Source: Trueperaceae bacterium (GTDB lineage Bacteria > Deinococcota > Deinococci > Deinococcales > Trueperaceae). Taken from it: DNA of 36,182 nucleotides. Below, piece after piece: positions 1 to 8,701 of the stretch; positions within the stretch are counted from its first letter, which is position 1; each line of letters begins with the position of its first letter. The notes beneath the pieces were generated by a model. That model was not told the origin of the DNA, searched no databases, and was given only the letters and a program-made list of their open reading frames with translations. The stretch lies in contig JACFNR010000010.1 in assembly GCA_019454765.1 (NCBI GenBank), positions 34,192 through 70,373 on the forward strand, in the 5' to 3' direction. The translations under genes were made by a program, and so were the position numbers.

Positions 1-117
1 AGCGGCGCGCGCCGTCTCGTTGCGGCGCGCCGCCGGTTCGTCGTGGGGCGCCGCCCCCGCGCCGCGCGCTCCGGGCACGTCCCGCCTTGCCCGCGAGCGG
101 CTAGCATGGCCCGAGAC

Positions 118-2397
118 ATGCCGCCAGATCCCCCAGGTGCCACCCTCTTCGAGTCGCCCCAGTCCGAGCCGCTCGCGGCTCGCATGCGCCCCCGCACCCT
201 CGCCGACTTCGTCGGCCAGGGGCACATCGTGGGCCCCGGCCGGCTCCTGCGCAGGGCCATCGAGGCCGACCAGCTCTCCTCCCTGATCTTCTACGGCCCG
301 CCCGGCACCGGCAAGACGACTCTCGCCCGGGTGATCGCCAACTCCACCCGCGCCCGTTTCACGGCCATCAACGCCGTCCTGTCGGGGGTGAAGGAGATCC
401 GCGAGGCGGTCGCCGCCGCCCAGGCGTCGCGCCGGGCGGGCGTGAAGACCATCCTGTTCGTCGACGAGGTCCACCGCTTCAACAAGGCGCAGCAAGACGC
501 CCTGCTCCCCTGGGTCGAGAACGGCACGGTCGTGCTCGTGGGCGCCACCACCGAGAACCCGTTCTTCGAGGTGAACAAGGCGCTCGTCAGCCGCAGCCGC
601 GTCTTCCAGCTCCTCCCGCTGGAGCCGGACGACCTGCGCGCCGTGGCGCGCCAGGCGCTCGGCGACACCGAGCGCGGCTACGGCGGCCGCGCGGTCTCCC
701 TCGACGACGACGCGCTCGACCACCTGGTCAACGTGGCCAACGGCGACGCGCGCGCCCTCCTCAACGCCCTGGAACTGGCCGTCGAGACGACGCCCCCGAC
801 GTCCGGCGTGGTGCGCGTGACGCGGGAGGTGGCCGAGGAGTCCATCCAGCGCCGCGCGGTCCTCTACGACAAGGAGGGCGACGCCCACTTCGACACGATC
901 AGCGCCTTCATCAAGAGCGTCCGCGGCTCGGACCCGGACGCCGCCCTCTACTGGTTGGCGAAGATGGTGTACGCCGGCGAGGACCCGCGCTTCATCTTCA
1001 GGCGCCTGCTCGTGCTCGCGAGCGAGGACGTCGGGCTGGCCGACCCCCACGCGCTGCCGCACACGGCGGCCGCGGCCCAGGCCTACGACTACGTCGGCCT
1101 GCCGGAGGGCCGCTACCACCTTGCGCAGGCGACGCTCTACCTCGCCACGGCGCCCAAGTCGAACAGCACGCTCGGCTTCTTCGACGCGCTCGGCGCGGTC
1201 GAGCGCGAGCGGGAGGCCGACGTCCCCACCCACTTGCGAGACGGCAACCGCGACAAGGAGACCTTGGGTCACGGCGCCGGCTACGCCTACCCGCACGCCT
1301 ACCGCGACCACTGGGTGGCGCAGCAGTACCTCCCCGGAAGACTGCAGGGCAAGGTCTTCTACCAGCCGAGCGCAAGCGGCTTCGAGGCGAGCGTCAGGGG
1401 CGACGTCGCGCGGCGCCGCGAAGCGCAGCTCGCCGCCATGCTCGAGGCCGAGCCCGCCCCCGAGGTGCTCACCGTCAGCCCGCGAACGGGCGCCCGCTCC
1501 GGCTGGCTGGAACGGACCGCGTCGACCCGCGGCCGCCGCCTCGGCGAGGTCCGCGACGCGCTGTTCGAGCTGGCGCCCCCGGCGGCCCACCACGTGGTGC
1601 TGGACCTGAACCCCGGCTCGGGCCTCCTACTGTGGGAGGCCGTGCGCCGCACACCGGAAGGTCAGGCGTTCGCGCTCGAGCCCGTCGAGGCGGCGGCCCG
1701 GGACCTGGAGACGCAGGCCCGCAACCTGCCAGAGCTGGCGCGGCCGGCCGTGCTGCGCGCTGGGCTGCTCGACCTGACCCCGGACCTCCTCGCGGGAGTG
1801 CGCTTCGACGTGGCCCTGGGCCGCGGGGCGCTTTCTGCGATCGGCGCCGGCCGTGGCGGAGAGGGCGCGGCGGAGGTCTCCTCCCGCCTCATAGCGGCGC
1901 TCCGAAACCTGCGCGCCGGCATGGCGCCGGCGGGCGTCGTCGCGTTGGCCGAGGTGGACATGCGCCGCGCGCAGCGGCTTCACGAGCTCGTCGACCTGAG
2001 CTCAGCGCCGGAGCTGGCCGCCCGCCTGGCGCGCGCCGAGGAGCAGATCTACGACCCGCTCGGGGCCGGACGCGAGCAGGCCGAGACCGCACGGCTCGGG
2101 CCCGCGCCCGAGACGGTGACCGCCTCGCTGGCGGCCGCGGGCTTCACGCAGGTGCGCCTGTCGCAGCGGCGGTTCTTCGACAGCCGCCGGCTGCAACGGG
2201 AGACGGTCGAGGGCTGGCTCGCGCCCGGCGACGCCCGGCCCAGCTACCTCGACCTCCTGCGCGCTCACCTCGGCGACGCCGAGTTGAGCGCGGTGCGCGC
2301 CGCGTTCCTGCGCCAGTTGCCTGACCGCGAGGTGAGGTGGGGGACCGCCTACTACCTCGTGCGGGCGGTCGCGGCGCCGGCCGGGGTCGCTGCCTAG
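118..2397 (+). CDS. rarA: RarA/MgsA-type AAA+ ATPase with methyltransferase-like C-terminal extension
   Basis: Replication-associated recombination ATPase of the clamp-loader-like AAA+ family, expected to act at stalled forks in the cytoplasm. With the start at 118 the protein has 759 residues. It shows the N-terminal PLAARMRPRTL segment, Walker A GPPGTGKTT (Lys66), Walker B ILFVDEVHRF, and a sensor-1 region GATTENPFFEV. The canonical RarA part ends near residue 445, the usual family length. The remaining 310 or so residues form an extra domain with a motif-I-like stretch VLDLNPGSG near residue 492 and a C-terminal YYLVRAV strand, suggesting a Rossmann methyltransferase fold. RarA fused to an extra domain is known in cyanobacteria. 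ATG 106 is an alternative start; 118 was chosen because a TAGCAT -10-like box (102-107) overlaps the earlier ATG. The ATPase identity is firm; the function of the tail is not. Confidence 0.9.
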   Translation: MPPDPPGATLFESPQSEPLAARMRPRTLADFVGQGHIVGPGRLLRRAIEADQLSSLIFYGPPGTGKTTLARVIANSTRARFTAINAVLSGVKEIREAVAAAQASRRAGVKTILFVDEVHRFNKAQQDALLPWVENGTVVLVGATTENPFFEVNKALVSRSRVFQLLPLEPDDLRAVARQALGDTERGYGGRAVSLDDDALDHLVNVANGDARALLNALELAVETTPPTSGVVRVTREVAEESIQRRAVLYDKEGDAHFDTISAFIKSVRGSDPDAALYWLAKMVYAGEDPRFIFRRLLVLASEDVGLADPHALPHTAAAAQAYDYVGLPEGRYHLAQATLYLATAPKSNSTLGFFDALGAVEREREADVPTHLRDGNRDKETLGHGAGYAYPHAYRDHWVAQQYLPGRLQGKVFYQPSASGFEASVRGDVARRREAQLAAMLEAEPAPEVLTVSPRTGARSGWLERTASTRGRRLGEVRDALFELAPPAAHHVVLDLNPGSGLLLWEAVRRTPEGQAFALEPVEAAARDLETQARNLPELARPAVLRAGLLDLTPDLLAGVRFDVALGRGALSAIGAGRGGEGAAEVSSRLIAALRNLRAGMAPAGVVALAEVDMRRAQRLHELVDLSSAPELAARLARAEEQIYDPLGAGREQAETARLGPAPETVTASLAAAGFTQVRLSQRRFFDSRRLQRETVEGWLAPGDARPSYLDLLRAHLGDAELSAVRAAFLRQLPDREVRWGTAYYLVRAVAAPAGVAA

Positions 2398-2423
2398 ACC
2401 CACGCCCGGCGCCGCCTGGCCAC

Positions 2424-2432
2424 TGGTATGAT
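2424..2432 (+). promoter_or_regulatory. Extended -10 promoter upstream of leader ORF and MFS gene
   Basis: TG-G-TATGAT matches an extended -10 element (TGnTATAAT). Transcription would start near 2439, just before the AGGAG ribosome-binding site at 2444-2448. No convincing -35 is visible. Confidence 0.45.
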
Positions 2433-2454
2433 GCCCTTCGCTTAGGAGAACGAG

Positions 2455-2637
2455 ATGGCGCCAATCGAGCGCTCGTTCGGGTTGGGGGCTGCCCGGGTTG
2501 GGGCCACGTCAACGCCGAGGGCGCACCCACCAGTGAGAGGGAGCACACCTAACCGAGCAGTCCCGCGCGGGCCCCGCTCGCGCCAACCGTGTGCGGGCCA
2601 ACCGTGTGCGGGCCGAACGTGCTCGGGCGCACCATGA
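2455..2637 (+). CDS. Possible 60-aa leader ORF coupled to the MFS gene
   Basis: Unrecognised 60-residue reading frame rich in Arg, Pro and Gly. Three things favour translation. AGGAG lies 6 nt before its ATG, an extended -10 promoter lies just upstream, and its TGA overlaps the ATG of the following MFS transporter as ATGA (2634-2637). Its C-terminal end is encoded by three 15-bp tandem repeats, giving QPCAG-QPCAG-RTCSG. The MFS start has no visible ribosome-binding site of its own, so it may depend on ribosomes finishing this frame. The peptide resembles no family I know. The frame could instead be a non-coding leader, since GC-rich DNA gives long open frames by chance. Confidence 0.35.
   Translation: MAPIERSFGLGAARVGATSTPRAHPPVRGSTPNRAVPRGPRSRQPCAGQPCAGRTCSGAP
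2583..2627 (+). repeat. Three tandem 15-bp repeats before the MFS start
   Basis: Units at 2583-2597 and 2598-2612 are identical (CCAACCGTGTGCGGG). The third, 2613-2627, differs at three positions. The unit length is a multiple of three, so the 2455 frame stays open through the array. A separate pair of direct repeats CGGGTTGGGG lies at 2478-2487 and 2494-2503. Confidence 0.8.
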
Positions 2638-4001
2638 CGTCGGACCCCAAGAGGGCGCTCACCTACCGCTACGCCTTCCTCGTAGGCATGCTCGAGCTGG
2701 CCATCGCGGTACCCATGCCGGTTCTCGTCCTCCACATGACCGGGCGCGGCCTCGACCTGGCCGTGATCGGGCTGGCGTTCACGGTGCGCGCCATCCTCGT
2801 GGTGCTGCTCGAGTTGCCCACGGGCGGGCTCGCGGACGCCATCGGCCGGCGTCCCGTCGCGTTGGCGTCGCAGCTGTTCACCGCCGCCTCGTTCGCGGCG
2901 CTGCTGTTCGTCGCCGGTCCCGCGCTCGCCCTCGTCTACGCCGTGCTTCAGGGCATCGGCGCGGCGCTCCATTCGGGCGCCATGGACGCCTGGTACGTGG
3001 ACGAGATCAAGCGCCTCGACGCCGGCACCGAACTCGAGCCCCACCTGGCAACCGTCAACGTGTTCCAGGCGGCGGGCATGCTGATCGGCACCGCGGTCGG
3101 CGGCCTGCTGCCGAGCCTGACCGCCGGCCTCGACCTGCCGTGGCCCCTCGGCGGCTTCGGCGTCGCCCTGTTCGCCGGCATCGCCCTGCGCCTCGTCGTC
3201 TGGCTCATGACGCTCGCGCTCATGCGCGAACCGGCGAGGCAGCATGGCGCCGAGCTCCTCGGCGTGCGCGCGGTGCCGAGCATCCTGCTCGACGCCGGCA
3301 GGCTCACGCGCAAGGCGCCCGGCATCCGGTGGCTGCTCGTCGCCGCGGGCGCCAGCGGCCTGGCGATGGTGAGCATCGAGACGTTCTGGCAGCCCATCGC
3401 CGCCTTCACGTTCGGCGACGACCCGAGCCGCTCGGCCCCGTTCGCCGTGCTCGGCACCCTATCGGGGGTCGCGGTGCTCCTCGGAAGCCTGGCCGTCATG
3501 CGCTGGGGCAAGCGCTTCCCGGGAGGCAGCGTGGCGTTGGCGGGCACCAGCACGGTCATCAGGGGGCTCGCGATGTTCCTGTTCGCCTCCACCGCCACGT
3601 CATGGGGTCTCGGGGCAGGACTGGCGCTCGCGTACTTCGCGCTCGCCACCACCAACGTCCCTCACTACGCGCTGCTCCACGACGCCGTCCCGTCCGCGCT
3701 GCGTTCGTCGATGCTCTCGGTGCACTCCCTCGTCTTCTTCATCGGCATAGCGCTCGCGTCGGGCCCGCTCGGCTGGCTCGCCTCCCAGGCCGGCCCTCAA
3801 CTGGCGCTGGCCATGGGTGCGGCGCTCACGGTGGCGAGCGCCTTCGCTTACGTGAGGGTCGCCAAGCACCTGCCCGGCAGCCGGCGCCCTCCGGCCGCGC
3901 TGAGCGCCGAGGAAGCGGCGGCCATGGCGATCACGACGGCGCCGCTCGGCGGCCCCGAGGGCGCCTTCGAGGCCGTCGCCCGAGAACGGTTCGACGATTG
4001 A
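2634..4001 (+). CDS. MFS transporter, probable drug efflux type
   Basis: Integral membrane protein of 455 residues with about 12 hydrophobic segments, the usual size of the major facilitator superfamily. The loop after TM2 carries GGLADAIGRRPV, the motif A signature (GxxxDRxGRR) of proton-coupled drug exporters. Substrate cannot be read from the sequence. ATG 2634 is chosen because it precedes the first membrane segment by a short charged stretch and overlaps the stop of the upstream leader ORF; an in-frame GTG at 2589 would add 15 repeat-encoded residues. The C-terminal 50 or so residues are soluble. The next gene starts 31 bp downstream on the same strand. Confidence 0.85.
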   Translation: MTSDPKRALTYRYAFLVGMLELAIAVPMPVLVLHMTGRGLDLAVIGLAFTVRAILVVLLELPTGGLADAIGRRPVALASQLFTAASFAALLFVAGPALALVYAVLQGIGAALHSGAMDAWYVDEIKRLDAGTELEPHLATVNVFQAAGMLIGTAVGGLLPSLTAGLDLPWPLGGFGVALFAGIALRLVVWLMTLALMREPARQHGAELLGVRAVPSILLDAGRLTRKAPGIRWLLVAAGASGLAMVSIETFWQPIAAFTFGDDPSRSAPFAVLGTLSGVAVLLGSLAVMRWGKRFPGGSVALAGTSTVIRGLAMFLFASTATSWGLGAGLALAYFALATTNVPHYALLHDAVPSALRSSMLSVHSLVFFIGIALASGPLGWLASQAGPQLALAMGAALTVASAFAYVRVAKHLPGSRRPPAALSAEEAAAMAITTAPLGGPEGAFEAVARERFDD

Positions 4002-4032
4002 GCGGCCCGCGGCGCTGTAGGCTCCGACGCCG

Positions 4033-4656
4033 ATGACCGTAACGGGCTTGGAGGAGCGCCTGGCCCTCGCCTACGCCGCCTACCGGTTGAAGGACGAGCC
4101 GCGCGTCGGCTGGGTGATGCACGGCGTCGCGGGCCCCGAGAGCGTGGCCGCCCACTCGTGGGGAACGGCCTACCTGTGCCTCCTCTTCGCCGCCGACGCC
4201 GGGGTGGACTTGGGCCGCGCCCTGGCGATCGCGCTGGTCCACGACCTGGCGGAGGCCACCACCGGCGACTTCGCCGCGCGGGCGGCCGCGACCGATCGGC
4301 CCGTGTCGGAGGCAGAGAAGGCGCGGCTCGAACGTGACGCCATCGCCGACCTGCTCCCACCGCGCCAGGCCGCCCTGCACGAGTTGTGGCGGGCGTACGA
4401 GGACCGCGCCGACCCGGCGGCCCGCTTCGTGCGCGACATGAACCTGATCGACATGTGCCTCCAGGCCCTCCTCTACGAGCGCGAGGCGCGCTACGACGCC
4501 GACGTGCAGGTGCCGTCCGAGGGCGGTCACCGGCACCTCGACGAGTTCTTCCTCTCGGCGGAGTGGCGCCTGGAGGGCGAGGTCGCCAAGCGGCTGTTCG
4601 GCAGCGTCCGCCTCGAGTACGAGAAGGCGCGGGCGCAGCGGCGTACAATCGGCTAG
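4033..4656 (+). CDS. HD-domain phosphohydrolase (YfbR/HDDC2-like)
   Basis: Metal-dependent phosphohydrolase of 207 residues, resembling the 5'-deoxynucleotidase YfbR and HDDC2 families that dephosphorylate nucleoside monophosphates in the cytoplasm. The metal-binding HD pattern is visible: PESVAAHSWGTA (His41), ALVHDLAEA (His70, Asp71) and DMNLIDM (Asp135 or Asp140). No signal peptide or extra domain is present. A TAGGCT box at 4018-4023 lies 9 nt before the ATG and no ribosome-binding site is seen, so the transcript may have a very short leader. The family is clear; the exact substrate is not, since HD proteins of this group are often named without a tested substrate. Confidence 0.82.
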   Translation: MTVTGLEERLALAYAAYRLKDEPRVGWVMHGVAGPESVAAHSWGTAYLCLLFAADAGVDLGRALAIALVHDLAEATTGDFAARAAATDRPVSEAEKARLERDAIADLLPPRQAALHELWRAYEDRADPAARFVRDMNLIDMCLQALLYEREARYDADVQVPSEGGHRHLDEFFLSAEWRLEGEVAKRLFGSVRLEYEKARAQRRTIG

Positions 4657-4757
4657 GTGGCACCCGACGCTAGCGCCCCGCGGACGAGGCAGTTCGGCCA
4701 GGCAGCTGGCCGGACGGGGCCCGCCAGGGGCGGGTCAGGGTGCCGACGGGAGGCCTC

Positions 4758-5750
4758 ATGCGCTTACGACCCCTCATCGTCTCACTCGTCGTCGCGACGC
4801 TCACGTGCGTGGGCCTCGCCCAGAACCTCGTCGTCTACTCGAGCGTGGACGAGGAGAACGCCCGCCATCTCCTCGCGGCCTTCACGGCCGACACGGGCAT
4901 CCAGGTTCAGATGGTGTTCCTGTCGGCCGGCCCCGCGCTCTCGCGCATCGAGGCCGAGAAGAACCGGCCGCAGGCCGACGTCTGGTTCGGGGCGCCGAGC
5001 GAGAACCACATCATCGCCAAGGACCGCGGCCTGACCCAACCCTACGTCTCCGCGAACGCCGACGCCCTCACCGACATCTTCAAGGACGCCGAGGGGTACT
5101 GGCACGCCATCTACACGAACCCCCAGGCTGTCGGCGTGCGCACCGACGTCCTCGAGAGCCGCGGCGCCGCGGTGCCGACCAGCTGGGCCGACCTGCTCGA
5201 CCCCAGCTACAAGGGCCTCATCCAGATGCCGTCGCCGCAGGCCTCGGGCACGGCCTACAACCTCATCCTCACGCTCACGACCATCATGGGCGAGGACGCC
5301 GCCTTCGACTACATGAAGGCGCTCAACGCCAACGTGCAGACCTACACGCAGAGCGGCACGGCGCCCTCCGGCGCGCTGGGCGTGGGCGAGACGGCCGTCG
5401 CCATCCAGTTCAGCCCCGGCTTCCTCAAGCTCGTGGACGAGGGCTTCCCCGTGCAGGTCGTCTTCCCGAGCGAGGGCGTCGGCTACGAGGTGGCGGCGCT
5501 GTCCATCCTCAAGGGCGCCACGAACCTCGGCGCCGCCGAGGCGCTGGTCGACTGGATCACGTCCGTGAAGGGCCAGGAGGCGTTGGCGGCGCAGAAGACC
5601 TACTTCATGCCGATCCGCACCGACGTCAGCGCCGGCCCCGGCGTGCCGTCGCTGGCCGACATCAAGCTCGTCAGCTGGGACCCGACGTACGCCGCCGACA
5701 ACCGTCAACGCCTGGTGGACCGCTGGGTCGAGGAAGTGCTCGGCCAGTAG
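4758..5750 (+). CDS. ABC importer substrate-binding protein (AfuA/FbpA class)
   Basis: Exported solute-binding protein of 330 residues. A signal peptide covers about residues 1-21 (hydrophobic LIVSLVVATLTCVGLAQ), and the mature part opens with NLVVYSSVDEENA, typical of the iron(III)/AfuA/2-aminoethylphosphonate group of family 1 binding proteins. ATG 4758 is preferred over the in-frame GTG 4740 because GGGAGG lies just before it. The conserved adjacent tyrosines that bind iron in FbpA proteins are not evident near the C-terminus, so ferric iron is not assured; sugar phosphate or phosphonate ligands are alternatives. A TACAAT -10-like box at 4644-4649 may drive the gene. The permease follows after 91 bp containing a strong hairpin. 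Confidence 0.85.
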   Translation: MRLRPLIVSLVVATLTCVGLAQNLVVYSSVDEENARHLLAAFTADTGIQVQMVFLSAGPALSRIEAEKNRPQADVWFGAPSENHIIAKDRGLTQPYVSANADALTDIFKDAEGYWHAIYTNPQAVGVRTDVLESRGAAVPTSWADLLDPSYKGLIQMPSPQASGTAYNLILTLTTIMGEDAAFDYMKALNANVQTYTQSGTAPSGALGVGETAVAIQFSPGFLKLVDEGFPVQVVFPSEGVGYEVAALSILKGATNLGAAEALVDWITSVKGQEALAAQKTYFMPIRTDVSAGPGVPSLADIKLVSWDPTYAADNRQRLVDRWVEEVLGQ

Positions 5751-5771
5751 CCGCGGTCACGCCGCCCTACG

Positions 5772-5805
5772 CCGGTCGGGGTCCGCGCCGACGGACCCCG
5801 ACCGG
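5772..5805 (+). promoter_or_regulatory. Intercistronic hairpin between binding protein and permease
   Basis: A perfect 14-bp inverted repeat (5772-5785 and 5792-5805) with a 6-nt loop. There is no T-run, so it is more likely a 3'-end stabiliser or partial terminator than a full intrinsic terminator. Such elements often keep binding-protein mRNA in excess over permease mRNA. Confidence 0.7.
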
Positions 5806-5841
5806 GGAGACGGCACGGGACCCTCGCACATGACCAACTGA

Positions 5842-7518
5842 ATGCTCGCCAGGGCCAAGTCGGAACTCCGCGTCATCGCCCGCGACCCGCTCCTGATGGC
5901 GGTGATCGTCGTCATCATGGCGGCGCTCGTCGTGTTCGTGGTGGTGCCCCTCTGGCGCGTCCTCCTCACCGCGTTCAGGGCCCCGGACGGGACGCTGAGC
6001 CTCGACAACTTCGCGTTGCTCGCCGAGCGTCGGCTCTACCGGAACGCGCTGCGCAACAGCCTGATGGTCGGAGCGCTCGTGGGCGTCCTCGGCGTGGCGC
6101 TGGGCTACGTGGCCGCCTTCGTGCTCACGCGCCTGAAGGTGCCGGGCCGCGGCCTGCTGCACACGCTCGTCATGCTGCCGATCATCTCGCCGCCCTTCGC
6201 CGGGGCCATCTCCATCCTGTTCCTCTTCGGCTTCAACGGGCTCGTCACCAGGCGGTTACTCGGCCTCACGGACTTCAGCATCTACGGGATGCACGGCGTG
6301 GTCCTGTCGCAGGTCTTCACGTTCGCCCCCATCGCCTATCTCAGCCTGCGCGGCGTGCTGGGCGGCATCAACCCGACGCTGGAGGACGCCGCCATGAACG
6401 TCGGCGCCAGCCGTTGGCAGGTGTTCTGGCGCGTGATCTTCCCCCTGTCGCTGCCGGGCATCGCCAGCGCCTTCCTGGTCGTGCTCATCGAGTCCATGGC
6501 GGACTTCGGGAACCCGCTCGTGCTGGCCGGCGCCGGTTTCCCCATGCTGGCCACGCAGGCGTACCTCGAGATCACCGGCTCGTTCAACCTCGCGCGGGGG
6601 GCGATGCTGGCGGGAGTGCTGCTGCTGCCGTCCGTGACCGCCTTCGCCATCCAGCGCTACTACCTCGCGAAGCGGCAGTACGTGACGGTCACCGGCAAGC
6701 CCACGGCGTCCACGAGCAAGAGCGTGACGCCGCTCGCCAAGTGGACCCTCTACGGGGTCGTGGTCGCCTTCGCCGCCGTCGTCGTGGCGTTCTACGCCGT
6801 CATCCTGCTCGGGGCGGCCACCCGCGTCTGGGGCTTCGACTACTCGCTCGATCTCAGGCACTTCAGCTACGTCTTCGCCGTCGGCTGGAAGACGGTGAAG
6901 GACACCCTGATCGTCGCCGTCGTGACCACCCCGATCAGCGGGCTGCTTGGCATGCTGGTGGCGTTCCTGGTGGTGAGGAGACGCTTCCCCGGGCGCGGCG
7001 CCATGGAGTTCATGTCGATACTGAACTTCGCGGTGCCCGGCACCGTGGCGGGCATCGGTTACATCCTGGCCTTCAACGGCCCTCCCCTGCTGCTCACGGG
7101 GACGCTCGCCATCCTGGTCCTCAACTTCGTGTTCCGCTACGTGCCGGTCGGGATCCAGTCGGGCATCGCCGTGCTGCGTCAGATCGACCCCGCCATCGAG
7201 GAGGCCGCCCAGAACCTCGGCGCGGACGCGCTGACCACGTTCCGGCGGGTCACCCTCCCGCTGATCGCGCCGGCCTTCTTCTCCGGTCTGGTGTTCGCGT
7301 TCGTCCGCGCCATGACCGCCATCAGCTCGGCCATATTCCTCGTGTCGGCCAACTGGAACCTGATGACGGTCCAGATCCTCAACGAGGTCGGTTCGGGGCG
7401 GCTCGGGGTGGCCGCCGCCTACAGCATCGTCCTACTAGCCATCGTTCTCGTCGCCTTCTGGGTGATCAGCCTGATCGTCGGGCGCGGGGCGCAAGACGCG
7501 TCCACCGTGCAGTTCTGA
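5842..7518 (+). CDS. ABC importer permease, fused two-domain (AfuB/FbpB type)
   Basis: Inner-membrane permease of 558 residues, made of two tandem MetI-type domains, as in FbpB/AfuB, where one chain replaces two permease subunits. Each half has its cytoplasmic EAA loop that docks the ATPase: EDAAMNVGASRWQVF in the first half and EEAAQNLGADALTTF in the second. About 12 hydrophobic segments are visible, the first near residues 18-40. The start ATG 5842 has no strong ribosome-binding site. The ATPase gene begins 25 bp after the stop, so the two are co-transcribed. The family is clear; the cargo follows from the uncertain binding protein. Confidence 0.88.
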   Translation: MLARAKSELRVIARDPLLMAVIVVIMAALVVFVVVPLWRVLLTAFRAPDGTLSLDNFALLAERRLYRNALRNSLMVGALVGVLGVALGYVAAFVLTRLKVPGRGLLHTLVMLPIISPPFAGAISILFLFGFNGLVTRRLLGLTDFSIYGMHGVVLSQVFTFAPIAYLSLRGVLGGINPTLEDAAMNVGASRWQVFWRVIFPLSLPGIASAFLVVLIESMADFGNPLVLAGAGFPMLATQAYLEITGSFNLARGAMLAGVLLLPSVTAFAIQRYYLAKRQYVTVTGKPTASTSKSVTPLAKWTLYGVVVAFAAVVVAFYAVILLGAATRVWGFDYSLDLRHFSYVFAVGWKTVKDTLIVAVVTTPISGLLGMLVAFLVVRRRFPGRGAMEFMSILNFAVPGTVAGIGYILAFNGPPLLLTGTLAILVLNFVFRYVPVGIQSGIAVLRQIDPAIEEAAQNLGADALTTFRRVTLPLIAPAFFSGLVFAFVRAMTAISSAIFLVSANWNLMTVQILNEVGSGRLGVAAAYSIVLLAIVLVAFWVISLIVGRGAQDASTVQF

Positions 7519-7543
7519 GCGCGGCGGGCAAGAGAGGAGCGGG

Positions 7544-8623
7544 ATGCCGGTCGACCTACGCCTGCTAGGGCTCCGCAAGGAGTTCACCAGCCCCGAAGGC
7601 ACCGTCGTCGTGGCCGTCGATGACGTCACCCTGGAGGTGGAAAAGGGGGCGTTCGTGACCCTGCTGGGGCCCTCGGGCTGCGGCAAGACCACCCTCCTGC
7701 GCATGATCGCCGGCTTCGAGCAGCCCACCGCGGGCGAGGTCCACTTCGGGGAACGCAGGGTCGACCAGCTGGCGCCCAACGCGCGCGACACGGCGATGGT
7801 CTTCCAGTCGTACGCGATCTTCCCGCACCTGAACGTCTACGACAACGTGGCGTTCGGCCTGCGCATGCAGCGCCTGGCCAGGGCCGAGGTCGAGGCGCGG
7901 GTGGGGGCCGTGCTGGAGCAGGTCGGCCTGGGCGCGATGGCCAGGCGGTCGCCCAGCCAGCTCTCCGGCGGCCAGCAGCAGCGCGTGGCGTTGGCGCGCT
8001 GCATCGTGATGCACCCCAAGCTCCTCCTGTTCGACGAGCCGCTGTCGAACCTCGACGCCAAGCTCAGGGAACAGATGCGTGTGGAGATCCGCGAGCTCCA
8101 GCAGCGACTCGGGATCACGAGCGTGTACGTCACGCACGACCAGGTCGAGGCGATGGCCATGTCGGACCTGGTGGTCATCATGAACTCGGGACGCGTCGAG
8201 CAGGTTGGAACGCCGCAGGAGGTCTACGCCCGGCCGAACTCGCGCTTCGTCGCCGGCTTCATCGGCGACGCCAACTTCCTGCCCGCCGTGCTGCTCGACC
8301 GGCGGTCCGCTCGGGTCGGTACCACCGTGCTCCCCCTCGCCGACCCGTGCCACGCGCCGGCGGGGAGCCAGGTCACCGTGGTGGCCCGGCCCGAGGCCAT
8401 GAACATGACGCGCTCCGAGGGAGCCGCCGGCCCGCTGCACGGCACGGTCAAGCACGTCACGTTCCTGGGGAGCCTCGCCCGGTACGTGGTGTCGGTCGAG
8501 GGCCTGCCCGACATGCAGGTGGACGCGGCCAACCCCGCGGAGGCGGGCCTGGTCCCCGTAGGTGCGGCCGTCACCCTCGCGCCGGGGGCGCTGCACGCCC
8601 TGGCCCCGGCGGTCGAAGGGTGA
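7544..8623 (+). CDS. ABC importer ATPase (AfuC/FbpC type)
   Basis: Cytoplasmic ATPase of 359 residues that powers the two-domain permease encoded just upstream. All nucleotide-binding motifs are intact: Walker A GPSGCGKTT, Q-loop FQSYAIFPH, signature LSGGQQQRV, Walker B LLLFDEPLSNLD and switch VTHDQVEAMAM. The last 110 or so residues match the TOBE-type regulatory domain of sugar, iron and polyamine importers. GAGGAG precedes the ATG at a good distance. With the binding protein and permease it completes a standard three-gene importer. Confidence 0.9.
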   Translation: MPVDLRLLGLRKEFTSPEGTVVVAVDDVTLEVEKGAFVTLLGPSGCGKTTLLRMIAGFEQPTAGEVHFGERRVDQLAPNARDTAMVFQSYAIFPHLNVYDNVAFGLRMQRLARAEVEARVGAVLEQVGLGAMARRSPSQLSGGQQQRVALARCIVMHPKLLLFDEPLSNLDAKLREQMRVEIRELQQRLGITSVYVTHDQVEAMAMSDLVVIMNSGRVEQVGTPQEVYARPNSRFVAGFIGDANFLPAVLLDRRSARVGTTVLPLADPCHAPAGSQVTVVARPEAMNMTRSEGAAGPLHGTVKHVTFLGSLARYVVSVEGLPDMQVDAANPAEAGLVPVGAAVTLAPGALHALAPAVEG

Positions 8624-8701
8624 GCGCGGCAAGCTCAGCGCGCCCCGGGGCCCATGGCCTGCGTGCCGCGCCCGGCACCGCCCGCGCGGGAGGCTGAGAC
8701 G

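Noticed and set aside
1-117. GC palindromes (for example CGGCGCGCGCCG) before rarA
   Set aside because: Short GC palindromes are expected by chance at this base composition; no gene or clear terminator is supported.
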